Below, one piece after another: positions 1-7,602 of a DNA stretch of 40,622 bases. The notes beneath the pieces were generated by a model. It worked only from the letters and a program-made list of their open reading frames with translations. It had not been told where the DNA came from and did not search any database. The stretch's first letter is position 1, and every line of letters starts with the position of its first letter. Source of the stretch: Streptomyces aureus (GTDB lineage Bacteria; Actinomycetota; Actinomycetes; Streptomycetales; Streptomycetaceae); assembly GCF_001418135.1 (NCBI RefSeq), contig NZ_LIPQ01000018.1, positions 1 to 40,622 on the forward strand, read 5' to 3'. The position numbers were made by a program, and so were the translations under genes.

Positions 1-30
1 CCGCGAGCCGGGGTTCTGGGGTGCGCCGGG

Positions 31-1146
31 TCAGGCGCGGGCGGCGACGGCCGAGGCCGAGCGGGAGCCGCCGGTGGCGAGGGCCGGTTCCGCTCGGACG
101 GGCCCGTCGAGGAGGCGCCGCAGCAGGGCGGTGCTGCGGACGGGGTCGCCGCCGCCGTTGCCGCCTTCGGCCAGGAGCGTCGCGAGGAGCGCGATCCGTG
201 CCTGCGCGGCGCGGAGCGTGCCGGTGAGCAGGGCTCCGGCGGCGACGAGGTCGACGGCCCCGCCGCCGGTGTAGATCTCGGCGAGCGGCCCGGCGGGGAC
301 ACGGGTGGTCACGGCGACCAGGACGCCCTGGGCGACGGCGTCGGCCACGGCTGCGGCGATCTCGGGAGTGGCGTTGCCCGCGCCGGTGGCGACGAGGACG
401 ATGCCCCGGGCGCCGGCGCCGACGGCCGCGTTCAGGAGGAAGGGATCGCCGTCGGAGTGGTGCGTGACGATGGCGACCCGGGGCAGTGGGACGGCGTCGG
501 GGACCTCGGGGTCCGCCTTGTCCGCGGCGGCGGGCAGCGGCAGCGGCGTCGGGCGCTCCGGCTGCCGCTCGATGTCGACGCGGGAGAAGCCGACGCGCCC
601 CAGGCGCTCGGCCGAGGGGTCGGAGAAGGCGTCGGCGGCGAGCGTCTGGGTCTTGACGGTGCCGCGGGCGGCGTGGACGCGTCCGTCGAAGACGACGAGG
701 ACACCGAGGTCGCTGACCGAGGAGGCGACCTGGAGCGCGTCGTACAGGTTGCCGGGGCCGTCCCCGTCGCCGGTGCCGAAGGGGCGCTGGGCGCCGGTGA
801 GGACGACCGGGCGGGCGTCGGCGTGGTGGAGGTCCAGGAAGAAGGCGGTCTCTTCGAGGGTGTCGGTGCCGTGGGTGATCACGATGCCGTCGACGCCGGG
901 GTCGGCGAGGGTCTCGTGGACGGTCCGCAGCAGGGCGAGCTGGTGCGCCGCGGTCATGCGGGAGCTGTTGACGTTGAAGAGGTCGACGACCTCGACGGTG
1001 ACGCCCTCGGGAAGCGGGGCGGTGGCCAGCACGTCGTCGCCGGAGGCGTCGGCGGCGTAACCGGTGCCCTGCCAGCGGCTGGCGATCGTGCCGCCCGTGC
1101 TGATGACGACGATCCGGCGCGCTCCCCCGTCGTTCGTCCGCTTCAT
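31..1146 (-). CDS. L-asparaginase (asparaginase/glutaminase family)
   Basis: A 371-residue protein that should hydrolyse L-asparagine to aspartate and ammonia. The first signature, with the nucleophilic threonine, is ISTGGTIAS at residues 16-24. The second, THGTDTLEETAFFLDL from residue 91, carries the conserved Thr-Asp pair. Both are family hallmarks and the length fits the class. I chose the ATG at 1146 because the Gly-rich strand begins about ten residues later. The frame stays open to 1287, but that would run through the promoter and into the divergent gene. No clear signal peptide is visible, so a cytoplasmic enzyme is likely, although some relatives are secreted. It diverges from an Lrp/AsnC regulator 118 bp away, which suggests control by amino-acid supply. 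The stop lies 31 bases from the window edge, so no terminator could be examined. Confidence 0.93.
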   Translation of the reverse strand: MKRTNDGGARRIVVISTGGTIASRWQGTGYAADASGDDVLATAPLPEGVTVEVVDLFNVNSSRMTAAHQLALLRTVHETLADPGVDGIVITHGTDTLEETAFFLDLHHADARPVVLTGAQRPFGTGDGDGPGNLYDALQVASSVSDLGVLVVFDGRVHAARGTVKTQTLAADAFSDPSAERLGRVGFSRVDIERQPERPTPLPLPAAADKADPEVPDAVPLPRVAIVTHHSDGDPFLLNAAVGAGARGIVLVATGAGNATPEIAAAVADAVAQGVLVAVTTRVPAGPLAEIYTGGGAVDLVAAGALLTGTLRAAQARIALLATLLAEGGNGGGDPVRSTALLRRLLDGPVRAEPALATGGSRSASAVAARA

Positions 1147-1264
1147 GCCTGCCGTCCTTACTCCGTACCGAAATCGCCCTGCGTCGCAACGATAGGACAG
1201 AAGGCGCGCAAGACGATTGCGAAATGATCCGCTGTACCGTTTCGCCGTGGTAGATAATTGCGCC
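1147..1264. promoter_or_regulatory. Divergent asparaginase/Lrp promoter region with inverted repeat
   Basis: This 118-bp gap holds the 15-bp inverted repeat CGCAA-GACGA-TTGCG at 1207-1221, a size typical of Lrp/AsnC sites. A -10-like GATAAT at 1253-1258 ends six bases before the ATG at 1265, and no Shine-Dalgarno sequence is visible. This arrangement suggests a leaderless transcript for the regulator. No convincing -35 element was found. That the repeat is the operator is inference. Confidence 0.5.
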
Positions 1265-1729
1265 ATGGACCGAATCGATCTCCACATCTTGCGCGAGCTT
1301 CAGAACGACGGCCGGCTGAGCAACCAGGAGCTGGCCCAGCGGGTGGGGCTCAGCCCGTCACCCTGTCTGCGCCGGGTCCGTCAGCTGGAGCAGGACGGGG
1401 TGATCCAGGGGTACCGGGCGATCATCGATCCGGAGGCGGTGGGGCGCGGCTTCGAGGTGCTCGTCTCGGTGGAGGTGCGGCGGGACCGGGAGACGGTGGA
1501 GGCCTTCGAGGAGGCGCTCCAGGACGTGCCGGACGTCATCGAGGCGTACCGGCTGTTCGGGAGCCCCGGCTGTCTGCTGCGGATCGCGGTCGCCGATCTC
1601 GCGGCGTACGAGCGGTTGTGGATCGAGCGGCTGACGACCCTCACCGGGGTCACCGAGGTCAACTCGCAGATCATCATGAAGCGCGTCAAGGAGCCGAAGG
1701 GGATGCCGGTGGACGTTCGGGGCACCTGA
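1265..1729 (+). CDS. Lrp/AsnC family transcriptional regulator
   Basis: A 154-residue protein, normal for a single Lrp/AsnC subunit. The N-terminal helix-turn-helix (about residues 4-50) starts with MDRIDLHILRELQNDGRLSN and contains the recognition helix LSPSPCLRRVRQLE. The rest is an alpha/beta RAM (ligand-binding) domain, in which the segment EAYRLFGSPGCLLRIAV matches the usual ligand-responsive strand-turn. I chose the ATG at 1265; the open frame reaches back to 1217 but the fold begins here. It is divergent from the asparaginase gene, so the likely target is that gene plus itself, with an amino acid such as asparagine or aspartate as effector. The effector is inferred from context only. 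Confidence 0.92.
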   Translation: MDRIDLHILRELQNDGRLSNQELAQRVGLSPSPCLRRVRQLEQDGVIQGYRAIIDPEAVGRGFEVLVSVEVRRDRETVEAFEEALQDVPDVIEAYRLFGSPGCLLRIAVADLAAYERLWIERLTTLTGVTEVNSQIIMKRVKEPKGMPVDVRGT

Positions 1730-1978
1730 GGACGTCCGGGGCGTCCGAAGGCCTCGGGCCGCCCGGACCCGACGGGTTCGAGCCCTCCGACGAGCCCTGG
1801 AGGGGCCCTCGTCTCGGCCATATGCAAACTCGTCATGGAACAGCCTTCTCCTCGTTACATGACAGGTACCTGCCGTGTGCCACTCTCCCGGTGACACGAA
1901 GTCAACACGCGTAGACAGCGGAGTCGTCGAGCCGACGCCCGTCGTCCCACGCGTACCGTCCCCGGGAAAGGGCCCCCC
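1730..1978. other. Intergenic region before the secreted nuclease
   Basis: A 249-bp stretch without a credible gene. It is less GC-rich around 1820-1910 than its neighbours, which would suit a promoter for the nuclease gene. I could not assign -35 and -10 boxes with confidence. No strong terminator hairpin was found behind the Lrp gene. Confidence 0.4.
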
Positions 1979-2782
1979 ATGTCCGTTGTGCGGATCGGCA
2001 GATGGAAGGTGTGGGCAGCGGCCGTCGCCGCCACCCTCGTCGGCGTCACGCTCCCCACGGTCGCCGCCACCCCCGCCGGCGCCACCACCACCGCGTACGA
2101 CAGCACGTACTACAAGAACGCGATCGGCAAGACCGGCACGAGCCTCAAGTCCTCGCTGCACACCATCATCAGCAGCCAGAGCAAGATCTCGTACGACGCG
2201 GTCTGGAACGCGCTGAAGGTCACCGACCAGGACCCCGCCAACACCAACAACGTCATCCTGCTCTACAGCGGGACCTCACGGAGCAAGAGCCTCAACGGCG
2301 GCGACGTCGGCGACTGGAACCGCGAGCACACCTGGGCCCAGTCCCACGGCAACTTCGGCACCTCGGCCGGCCCCGGCACCGATCTGCACCACCTGCGCGC
2401 GGCGGACGTCCAGGTCAACAGCATCCGTGGCAACAAGGACTTCGACAACGGCGGCAGCGCGGTCAGCGGCGCTCCCGGCAGCTACACGGACAGCAACTCG
2501 TTCGAGCCGCGCGACGCCGACAAGGGCGACGTGGCCCGGATGATCCTCTACATGGCCGTCCGCTACGAGGGTGACGACGCCTGGGCCGACCTGGAGCCCA
2601 ACGAGTCGACCACCAACGGCAGCGTCCGCTTCCACGGCCGCCTCTCGGTCCTGAAGCAGTGGAACGAGCAGGACCCGCCGAGCGCCTTCGAGGAACGTCG
2701 CAACGACGTCATCCACAACACCTACCAGGGCAACCGCAACCCGTTCATCGACCACCCGGAGTGGGTCGAGGCGATCTGGTAG
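1979..2782 (+). CDS. Secreted endonuclease I family (NucM/Bsn-type) nuclease
   Basis: A 267-residue protein with an N-terminal signal peptide: Arg/Lys at positions 5-10, a hydrophobic stretch at about 11-30, and small residues near 33-36. The mature part carries the endonuclease I signature NREHTWAQSHG (residues 114-124, including Glu116 and His117), followed by DLHHLRAAD (135-143). This is the His-metal-finger arrangement of periplasmic endonuclease I and of extracellular Bacillus nuclease Bsn. The motif GNRNPFIDHPEWVEAIW at the C-terminus is also typical. The enzyme should degrade DNA and/or RNA outside the cell to recover nutrients. It appears monocistronic, with a strong terminator 20 bp after the stop. 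Whether it prefers DNA or RNA cannot be read from the sequence. Confidence 0.93.
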   Translation: MSVVRIGRWKVWAAAVAATLVGVTLPTVAATPAGATTTAYDSTYYKNAIGKTGTSLKSSLHTIISSQSKISYDAVWNALKVTDQDPANTNNVILLYSGTSRSKSLNGGDVGDWNREHTWAQSHGNFGTSAGPGTDLHHLRAADVQVNSIRGNKDFDNGGSAVSGAPGSYTDSNSFEPRDADKGDVARMILYMAVRYEGDDAWADLEPNESTTNGSVRFHGRLSVLKQWNEQDPPSAFEERRNDVIHNTYQGNRNPFIDHPEWVEAIW

Positions 2783-2802
2783 ACCGCCACAGCGGTGAAT
2801 GG

Positions 2803-2835
2803 AGCCGGGCCGGGGTCGTCGCACCCGGCCCGGCT
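2803..2835 (+). terminator. Rho-independent-type terminator hairpin
   Basis: A perfect 12-bp stem, AGCCGGGCCGGG (2803-2814) paired with CCCGGCCCGGCT (2824-2835), closes a 9-nt loop 20 bp behind the nuclease stop. No U-tract follows, which is usual for actinomycete terminators. Confidence 0.85.
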
Positions 2836-3143
2836 TCGGCACGTTCCGGGCCGGGCACGTCGGGCGCCGTTCACGGACGAGCCTCTACGCCTGACCACTG
2901 AGACCGCCTTCAAACGTCAAATGGCGGATGTTCTCACGCTCTTGGCGCGAAGGAAGGATGCACTCCAGAGGCGTTACCCATCCGTTATAAACGGTCATTT
3001 CGTCCCGTTTCAAGTGCCTTTTCCGTGCGGCGTGGCACACATTTCCACCCCGGAGGCCGTCGACCCATTTATCACGGACCGGTGTCCACAACAACCCCTC
3101 CGGACCAGGAAGTTCCGAGATCCACTCGGTAGCTTCGGCGCCC
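2836..3143 (+). promoter_or_regulatory. AT-richer leader and promoter region of the ect operon
   Basis: This 308-bp gap before ectA is markedly richer in A and T (about 2900-3090) than the coding DNA around it. It contains the interrupted inverted repeat CCGTT-ATA-AACGG at 2982-2994, a possible operator. Ectoine operons are normally salt- or heat-inducible, so this is the expected control region. I could not place a -35/-10 pair confidently. Confidence 0.45.
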
Positions 3144-3674
3144 ATGACCCCGTTGACCACTGACCGTACGACCACGACTCCCCGCACCACCCCCCCGACG
3201 ATCGCGGACGGCGCCGAGCTCTGGCGGATCGCACGCGGCTCGGGCGAGCTCGACCTCAACTCGCCGTACAGCTATCTGCTGTGGTGCCGCGACTTCGCCG
3301 GCACGACCACGGTCGCCCGTGACACCTCCGGACGCCCGATCGGCTTCGTGACCGGCTATCTGCGCCCCGACGAGCCGGAGACCCTCTTCGTCTGGCAGAT
3401 CGCCGTCGAGGGTTCGCATCGCGGAAGCGGGGTAGCCGGGACCCTGCTCGACGCTCTGTCCGCGCAGGTCGCGGCCGAGCACGGGATCAGCCGGATCGAG
3501 GCGACCGTCACCCCGGGAAACCTCGCCTCCGACCGGCTGTTCCGTTCGTTCGCACGCCGACATGGCGCGGAGGTGACGCAGGAGGTCCTGTTCCCGGCCG
3601 CCGCGTTCCCCGCGGCGGGCCACGAGTCCGAGGTGCTGTACCGCATCGGCCCCCTCGGCCCGCCGGCCTCCTGA
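3144..3674 (+). CDS. ectA: L-2,4-diaminobutyrate N-acetyltransferase EctA
   Basis: A 176-residue GNAT-fold enzyme that acetylates L-2,4-diaminobutyrate with acetyl-CoA to N-gamma-acetyl-diaminobutyrate, the second step of ectoine synthesis. Diagnostic segments are LDLNSPYSYLLWCRDFAGT (about residues 36-54), conserved in EctA, and the acetyl-CoA loop QIAVEGSHRGSGVAGTLLD (about 85-103), with the RGSGVAG phosphate-binding turn. The Thr-rich first 20 residues are variable. The gene opens an ectA-ectB-ectC-ectD array, all on the same strand with short gaps, which fixes the assignment. Confidence 0.97.
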   Translation: MTPLTTDRTTTTPRTTPPTIADGAELWRIARGSGELDLNSPYSYLLWCRDFAGTTTVARDTSGRPIGFVTGYLRPDEPETLFVWQIAVEGSHRGSGVAGTLLDALSAQVAAEHGISRIEATVTPGNLASDRLFRSFARRHGAEVTQEVLFPAAAFPAAGHESEVLYRIGPLGPPAS

Positions 3675-3726
3675 GCCGTCGGCCGCGCACGCAACACCCC
3701 CGAACAACACTCTGGAGAAGAGTTTC

Positions 3727-4998
3727 GTGACCCTGACCGACATCGCCACGCCCTCCGTCTTCGAGACCGTCGAATCGGAGGTCCGCAGCTACTGCCGCGC
3801 CTGGCCCGTCGTGTTCGAACGCGCCAGTGGCAGCAGGCTGTACGACGAGCAGGGGCGTCCGTACCTCGACTTCTTCGCCGGCGCCGGCTCGCTGAACTAC
3901 GGCCACAACAATCCCGTGCTCAAGCGGGCCCTCCTCGAATACCTCGGCAACGACGGCATCACCCACGGCCTCGACATGTCGACCACCGCCAAACGCGACT
4001 TCCTGGAGACCTTCCACACCACGGTCCTGGAGCCCCGCGCCCTGCCCTACAAGGTGATGTTCCCCGGCCCCACCGGCACCAACGCCGTGGAGGCGGCGCT
4101 GAAGCTCGCCCGGAAGGTCACCGGGCGGCAGACCGTCGTCTCCTTCACCAACGCGTTCCACGGCATGTCGCTCGGCTCGCTCGCCGTCACCGGCAACGCC
4201 GCCAAGCGCGCCGGCGCGGGCGTCCCGCTGCCGCACGCCATCCGCATGCCCTTCGACGACTACCTCGACGGGCAGCTCCCCGACTTCCTCTGGTTCGAGC
4301 GGCTCCTCAACGACGCCGGCTCCGGCCTCGACCACCCGGCGGCCGTGATCGTCGAGACCGTCCAGGGCGAGGGCGGCATCAACGTCGCACGGGCCGAGTG
4401 GCTGCGTGCGCTCGCGGACCTCTGCCGCCGGCACGAGATGCTCCTCATCGTCGACGACGTCCAGATGGGCTGCGGCCGCACCGGCGACTTCTTCTCCTTC
4501 GAGGAGGCGGGCATCACGCCCGACATCGTCACCCTCTCCAAGTCCATCAGCGGCTACGGCCTGCCCATGGCCCTCTGCCTGTTCCGGCCGGAGCTCGACG
4601 TCTGGCAGCCCGGCGAGCACAACGGGACCTTCCGCGGCAACAACCCCGCCTTCGTGACCGCCACGGCCGCCCTCGACGCCTACTGGCGCGACGGCGCCCT
4701 GCGCGGGCGCACCCTGAGCCGGGCGGACCGGGTGGAGCGCGCCCTCCTCGACCTGTGCGGGGGCGACGGGCGCACCGGCCTGTCCGTCCGCGGCCGGGGA
4801 CTCGTGTGGGGCCTGGAGTTCGCCGACGGGGAGCGCGCCGAGGCCGTGTGCCGGCGCGCCTTCGAGACCGGCCTCCTGGTCGAGACGTCGGGCCCGAACG
4901 GTGAGGTGGTCAAGCTGCTGCCGCCGCTGACCGCGACGGACGACGAACTCGACGAGGGCCTCGGGATCCTGGCCCGCTCCGTCCGCCACACCGCCTGA
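3727..4998 (+). CDS. ectB: L-2,4-diaminobutyrate aminotransferase EctB
   Basis: A 423-residue class III PLP-dependent aminotransferase. It converts aspartate-semialdehyde and glutamate to L-2,4-diaminobutyrate and 2-oxoglutarate, the first committed step to ectoine. The PLP lysine is Lys272 in TLSKSISGYGLPMAL, and the cofactor-pyridine aspartate is Asp243 in IVDDVQMGCGRTG. The segment GPTGTNAVEAALKLARK is the usual phosphate-cup helix. The start is GTG at 3727, preceded by GGAGAAGAG. It lies 52 bp behind ectA in the same operon, and its length matches the family. Confidence 0.97.
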   Translation: MTLTDIATPSVFETVESEVRSYCRAWPVVFERASGSRLYDEQGRPYLDFFAGAGSLNYGHNNPVLKRALLEYLGNDGITHGLDMSTTAKRDFLETFHTTVLEPRALPYKVMFPGPTGTNAVEAALKLARKVTGRQTVVSFTNAFHGMSLGSLAVTGNAAKRAGAGVPLPHAIRMPFDDYLDGQLPDFLWFERLLNDAGSGLDHPAAVIVETVQGEGGINVARAEWLRALADLCRRHEMLLIVDDVQMGCGRTGDFFSFEEAGITPDIVTLSKSISGYGLPMALCLFRPELDVWQPGEHNGTFRGNNPAFVTATAALDAYWRDGALRGRTLSRADRVERALLDLCGGDGRTGLSVRGRGLVWGLEFADGERAEAVCRRAFETGLLVETSGPNGEVVKLLPPLTATDDELDEGLGILARSVRHTA

Positions 4999-5078
4999 CC
5001 CCTCTCCCGACCCCACGTTCCGACGGCCGGCCGACAGCCGGCCCGATGACCCGATGACCCGAAAGGCAGTCGTACCCC

Positions 5079-5495
5079 ATGATCGTCCGTACCTTCGACG
5101 AGCTGGAGAACACCGAGCGGCACGTGAGGTCCGCCTCGGGCACCTGGGAGAGCAAGCGCATCGTCCTGGCCCGTGAGCGGGTCGGCTTCTCCCTCCACGA
5201 GACGGTGCTGTACGCCGGTACCGAGACCGCCATGTGGTACGCGAACCACGTCGAGGCCGTCGTCTGCACGGCCGGCGAGGCCGAGCTCACCGACCACGAG
5301 ACGGGCCGCACGTACACGATCGTGCCCGGAACGATGTATCTGCTCGACGGGCACGAGCGCCACACCCTCAAGGTCAAGGCCGACTTCCGCTGCCTGTGCG
5401 TCTTCAACCCGCCCGTGACGGGGCGGGAGGACCACGACGAGAACGGCGTCTACCCGCTGCTGACGGAACCCGAGCCCGCGTCCGACGACGTCTGA
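5079..5495 (+). CDS. ectC: L-ectoine synthase EctC
   Basis: A 138-residue single-domain cupin that cyclises N-gamma-acetyl-L-2,4-diaminobutyrate to ectoine. The N-terminus [16 protein letters not shown] and the core [18 protein letters not shown] are nearly invariant in EctC. The iron-binding set expected for the family is visible as Glu in HVEAVVC, Tyr in [20 protein letters not shown], and the His of the latter segment. It lies 80 bp after ectB in the same orientation. Confidence 0.97.
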   Translation: MIVRTFDELENTERHVRSASGTWESKRIVLARERVGFSLHETVLYAGTETAMWYANHVEAVVCTAGEAELTDHETGRTYTIVPGTMYLLDGHERHTLKVKADFRCLCVFNPPVTGREDHDENGVYPLLTEPEPASDDV

Positions 5496-5543
5496 GTCCG
5501 GCACGCCACCGACACCCCTACGCGAAAGGAAGCACGCTCCCTC

Positions 5544-6440
5544 ATGCCCTCCGCACCCACTCGCCCCGTCGACCTCTACCCCACCCGTGGCCCCAAGGAG
5601 GAGCTGATCGGCCGCAAGGACCCCGTCGTGTGGTCCGAGCCCGGCACGGCGGGCCCCTTCTGGGCACGTGAACTGGAGGAGTACGACCGCGACGGCTTCG
5701 TCACGGTGGACGAGATCGTCACCCCGGACGAGGTCGACGTGCTCAGGGCGGAGCTCGACCGGCTCGTCTCCGATCCCGCCGTGCGGGCGGACGAACGGGC
5801 GGTCGTCGAGCCCCGTTCCCAGGAGATACGTTCCGTCTTCGAGGTGCACCGGATGAGCGAGGTCTTCGGCCGGCTCGCCCAGGACCCGCGGATCCTCGGG
5901 CGCGCCCGCCAGATCCTCGGCTCCGACGTCTACATCCACCAGTCGCGGGTCAACGTCAAGCCCGGCTTCGGGGCCAGCGGTTTCTACTGGCACTCGGACT
6001 TCGAGACCTGGCACGCGGAGGACGGGCTGCCGAGGATGCGGACCGTGTCGGTGTCGATCGCGCTCACGCCGAACCACACCACCAACGGCAGTCTGATGAT
6101 CATGCCGGGTTCGCACCGCACGTTCCTCGGCTGCGCGGGTGCCACTCCGAAGGACAACTACAAGAGGTCGCTCCAGATGCAGGACGCCGGTACGCCGTCC
6201 CACGAGGCGCTGACCACGTTCGCCGACGCCTGCGGCATCCGCCAGTTCACGGGGCCGGCGGGCTCCGCGACCTGGTTCGACTGCAACGCCCTGCACGGGT
6301 CGGGCGACAACATCACCCCGTACCCCCGGAGCAATGTGTTCCTCGTCTTCAACAGCGTGGAGAACCAGCCGGAGGCGCCCTTCGCCGCCCCGGTCCGGCG
6401 GCCCTCGTTCATCGCCGCACCCTCATCGGATCACGTATGA
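5544..6440 (+). CDS. ectD: Ectoine 5-hydroxylase EctD
   Basis: A 298-residue Fe(II)/2-oxoglutarate dioxygenase of the PhyH superfamily that converts ectoine to 5-hydroxyectoine. The iron triad is His150 and Asp152 in FYWHSDFETWHAEDG, plus His251 in WFDCNALHGSGDN. The first of these segments is the EctD signature. RSNVFLVFNSVEN near the C-terminus supplies the 2-oxoglutarate arginine. It is the last intact gene of the operon. Its final four bases overlap what was once the start of ehuB, so synthesis and uptake genes were probably once co-transcribed. Confidence 0.97.
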   Translation: MPSAPTRPVDLYPTRGPKEELIGRKDPVVWSEPGTAGPFWARELEEYDRDGFVTVDEIVTPDEVDVLRAELDRLVSDPAVRADERAVVEPRSQEIRSVFEVHRMSEVFGRLAQDPRILGRARQILGSDVYIHQSRVNVKPGFGASGFYWHSDFETWHAEDGLPRMRTVSVSIALTPNHTTNGSLMIMPGSHRTFLGCAGATPKDNYKRSLQMQDAGTPSHEALTTFADACGIRQFTGPAGSATWFDCNALHGSGDNITPYPRSNVFLVFNSVENQPEAPFAAPVRRPSFIAAPSSDHV

Positions 6441-6863
6441 CCGGCTCGCGCGCCTGGACCGACGCGGCTTCCCCGGCAGAACGGCGCTCCTCGGCGGCCT
6501 CGCCCTGACCCCTGGGCTCCTTTCGGCCTGAACCCGCACCCAGGCCGGCACGGGCGCGCCCGATGACGACGGCGCGCTCCTGGCGCGGCTGCGGAAACAG
6601 GGCTTCGCACGGGTCGGGTTCGCCGGGGAGGCGCCGTACGGCTTCCAGGACGGCGCCTCCCCGGCCGGCCGGGCGCGACCGGGCTTGCGGGACGCCTTCG
6701 ACTCGGAGCTCCCCAAGATCACCGGATCCCCCGACCGGTTCGTGGACCCCGTGGCCGCTACGGCTTCACCGCACGCGAGGTGCCGCCCCGGTCCCTGCGG
6801 ACCGCCGACCTGTGCGCCGCGCGAAGGGCGACCCGGCGACGGGCGGCACGGCGGGCACGGTGA
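6437..6863 (+). pseudogene. ehuB: ehuB remnant (ectoine/hydroxyectoine-binding protein)
   Basis: Three reading frames carry pieces of an EhuB-type substrate-binding protein. The signal-peptide piece DRRGFPGRTALLGGLALTPG lies one base out of frame with the ATG at 6437, so a single base appears lost just after the start. It ends in a stop at 6529-6531. Next comes ARLRKQGFARVGFAGEAPYGF (about 6582-6644), the conserved mature N-terminus. It then jumps to GLRDAFDSELPKITGSPDRF, which belongs near the C-terminus. After another frame change follows GRYGFTAREV and TADLCAA, the usual end. The central 150-200 residues of the ligand-binding fold are therefore deleted. The position right behind ectD agrees with known ect-ehu gene order. 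The protein cannot be functional. Confidence 0.8.
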
Positions 6864-6910
6864 CGGGCGGCACGGTGACGTGGCACGCCTCGGGACAGGG
6901 GGCGGCCGCA

Positions 6911-7517
6911 ATGGCTGAGTTCCTCCCCGTGCTCCGCCGGGCACTGCCCCGGCTCGGCGAGGGCTCCTGACCACGGTCGAGGCCACGGTGCTCGGCGCCG
7001 CGCTCGCCCTGCTCCTCTCGTGCACGCTCGGCCTGCTGTCCCGGTCGGCGCGACTGCCGGTCCGCGGGGCGGTGCGGGTCGTCGTGGAGTTCTTCCGGGG
7101 CACCTCGCTGTACGTGCAGCTCTTCCGGCTGTTCTTCGCACTGCCGATGGTCGGCTTCCGGCTGGAACCCCTGGCCTGCGGCGTGCTCGCGCTCGGCCTC
7201 AACTTCAGGGCGTACGGCTCCGAGGTCGTACGGGGCGCGGTGACCGCGGTCCCCCGCGCTCAGACCGAGGCGGCGATCACGCTCGGGATGGGCCCTGCGC
7301 TGCGGCTGCGGCGGGGCGTCCTGCCGCAGGCGCACGCCGTCTCATAGTGGCGCCGTTCAAGAACCTGCTCGTCCAGCTGCTCAAGGCGACGCCGCTGCCC
7401 TCCCTGGTCACGGTCCCGGATCTCACCTTCCGGATCGACCAGTTGCGCTCCTCGACGGCCGCGACGGCGGCCTCGTACCTGCTGCTCCTGGGGCTCTACT
7501 TCGGCATGGCCGTGGTC
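6911..7517 (+). pseudogene. ehuC: ehuC remnant (ectoine ABC permease)
   Basis: The reading begins at ATG 6911 with AEFLPVLRRALPRLGEG, typical of polar-amino-acid-type permeases, and meets a stop at 6968-6970. One base appears missing, because LTTVEATVLGAALALLLSC continues in the next frame. The conserved FFRGTSLYVQLFRLFFALP and the EAA-like loop TEAAITLGMGP follow. A second frameshift near 7335 moves the sequence on into APFKNLLVQLLKATPLPSLV and LRSSTAATAASYLLLLGLYF. Homology fades near 7517, and no ehuD or ehuA follows. Two frameshifts plus the missing partner genes mark it as dead. Confidence 0.82.
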
Positions 7518-7553
7518 CTGGGGTCCGGTGGGCCCCATGGGTCCGGTGACGCG

Positions 7554-7575
7554 CGGCCCGGCGCCGGCCGGGCCG
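7554..7575 (-). terminator. Hairpin behind the sigma factor gene
   Basis: A perfect 9-bp stem, CGGCCCGGC (7554-7562) with GCCGGGCCG (7567-7575), has a 4-nt loop. It lies 28 bp downstream of the minus-strand sigma gene stop. A short direct repeat GGTCCGGTG sits beside it. Confidence 0.6.
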
Positions 7576-7602
7576 CTCGTTCCTCTCGGCCCGGCAGCCC
7601 TC

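Noticed and set aside
6563..6970. Possible intact small protein gene behind ectD
   Set aside because: The translated frame crosses the ehuB pieces in a wrong phase and has no conserved motif; decayed ehuB/ehuC explains the DNA better.
7528..7548. Direct repeat GGTCCGGTG as a possible mobile-element scar
   Set aside because: Only two 9-bp copies in GC-rich DNA, with no terminal inverted repeats or transposase; chance is likely.
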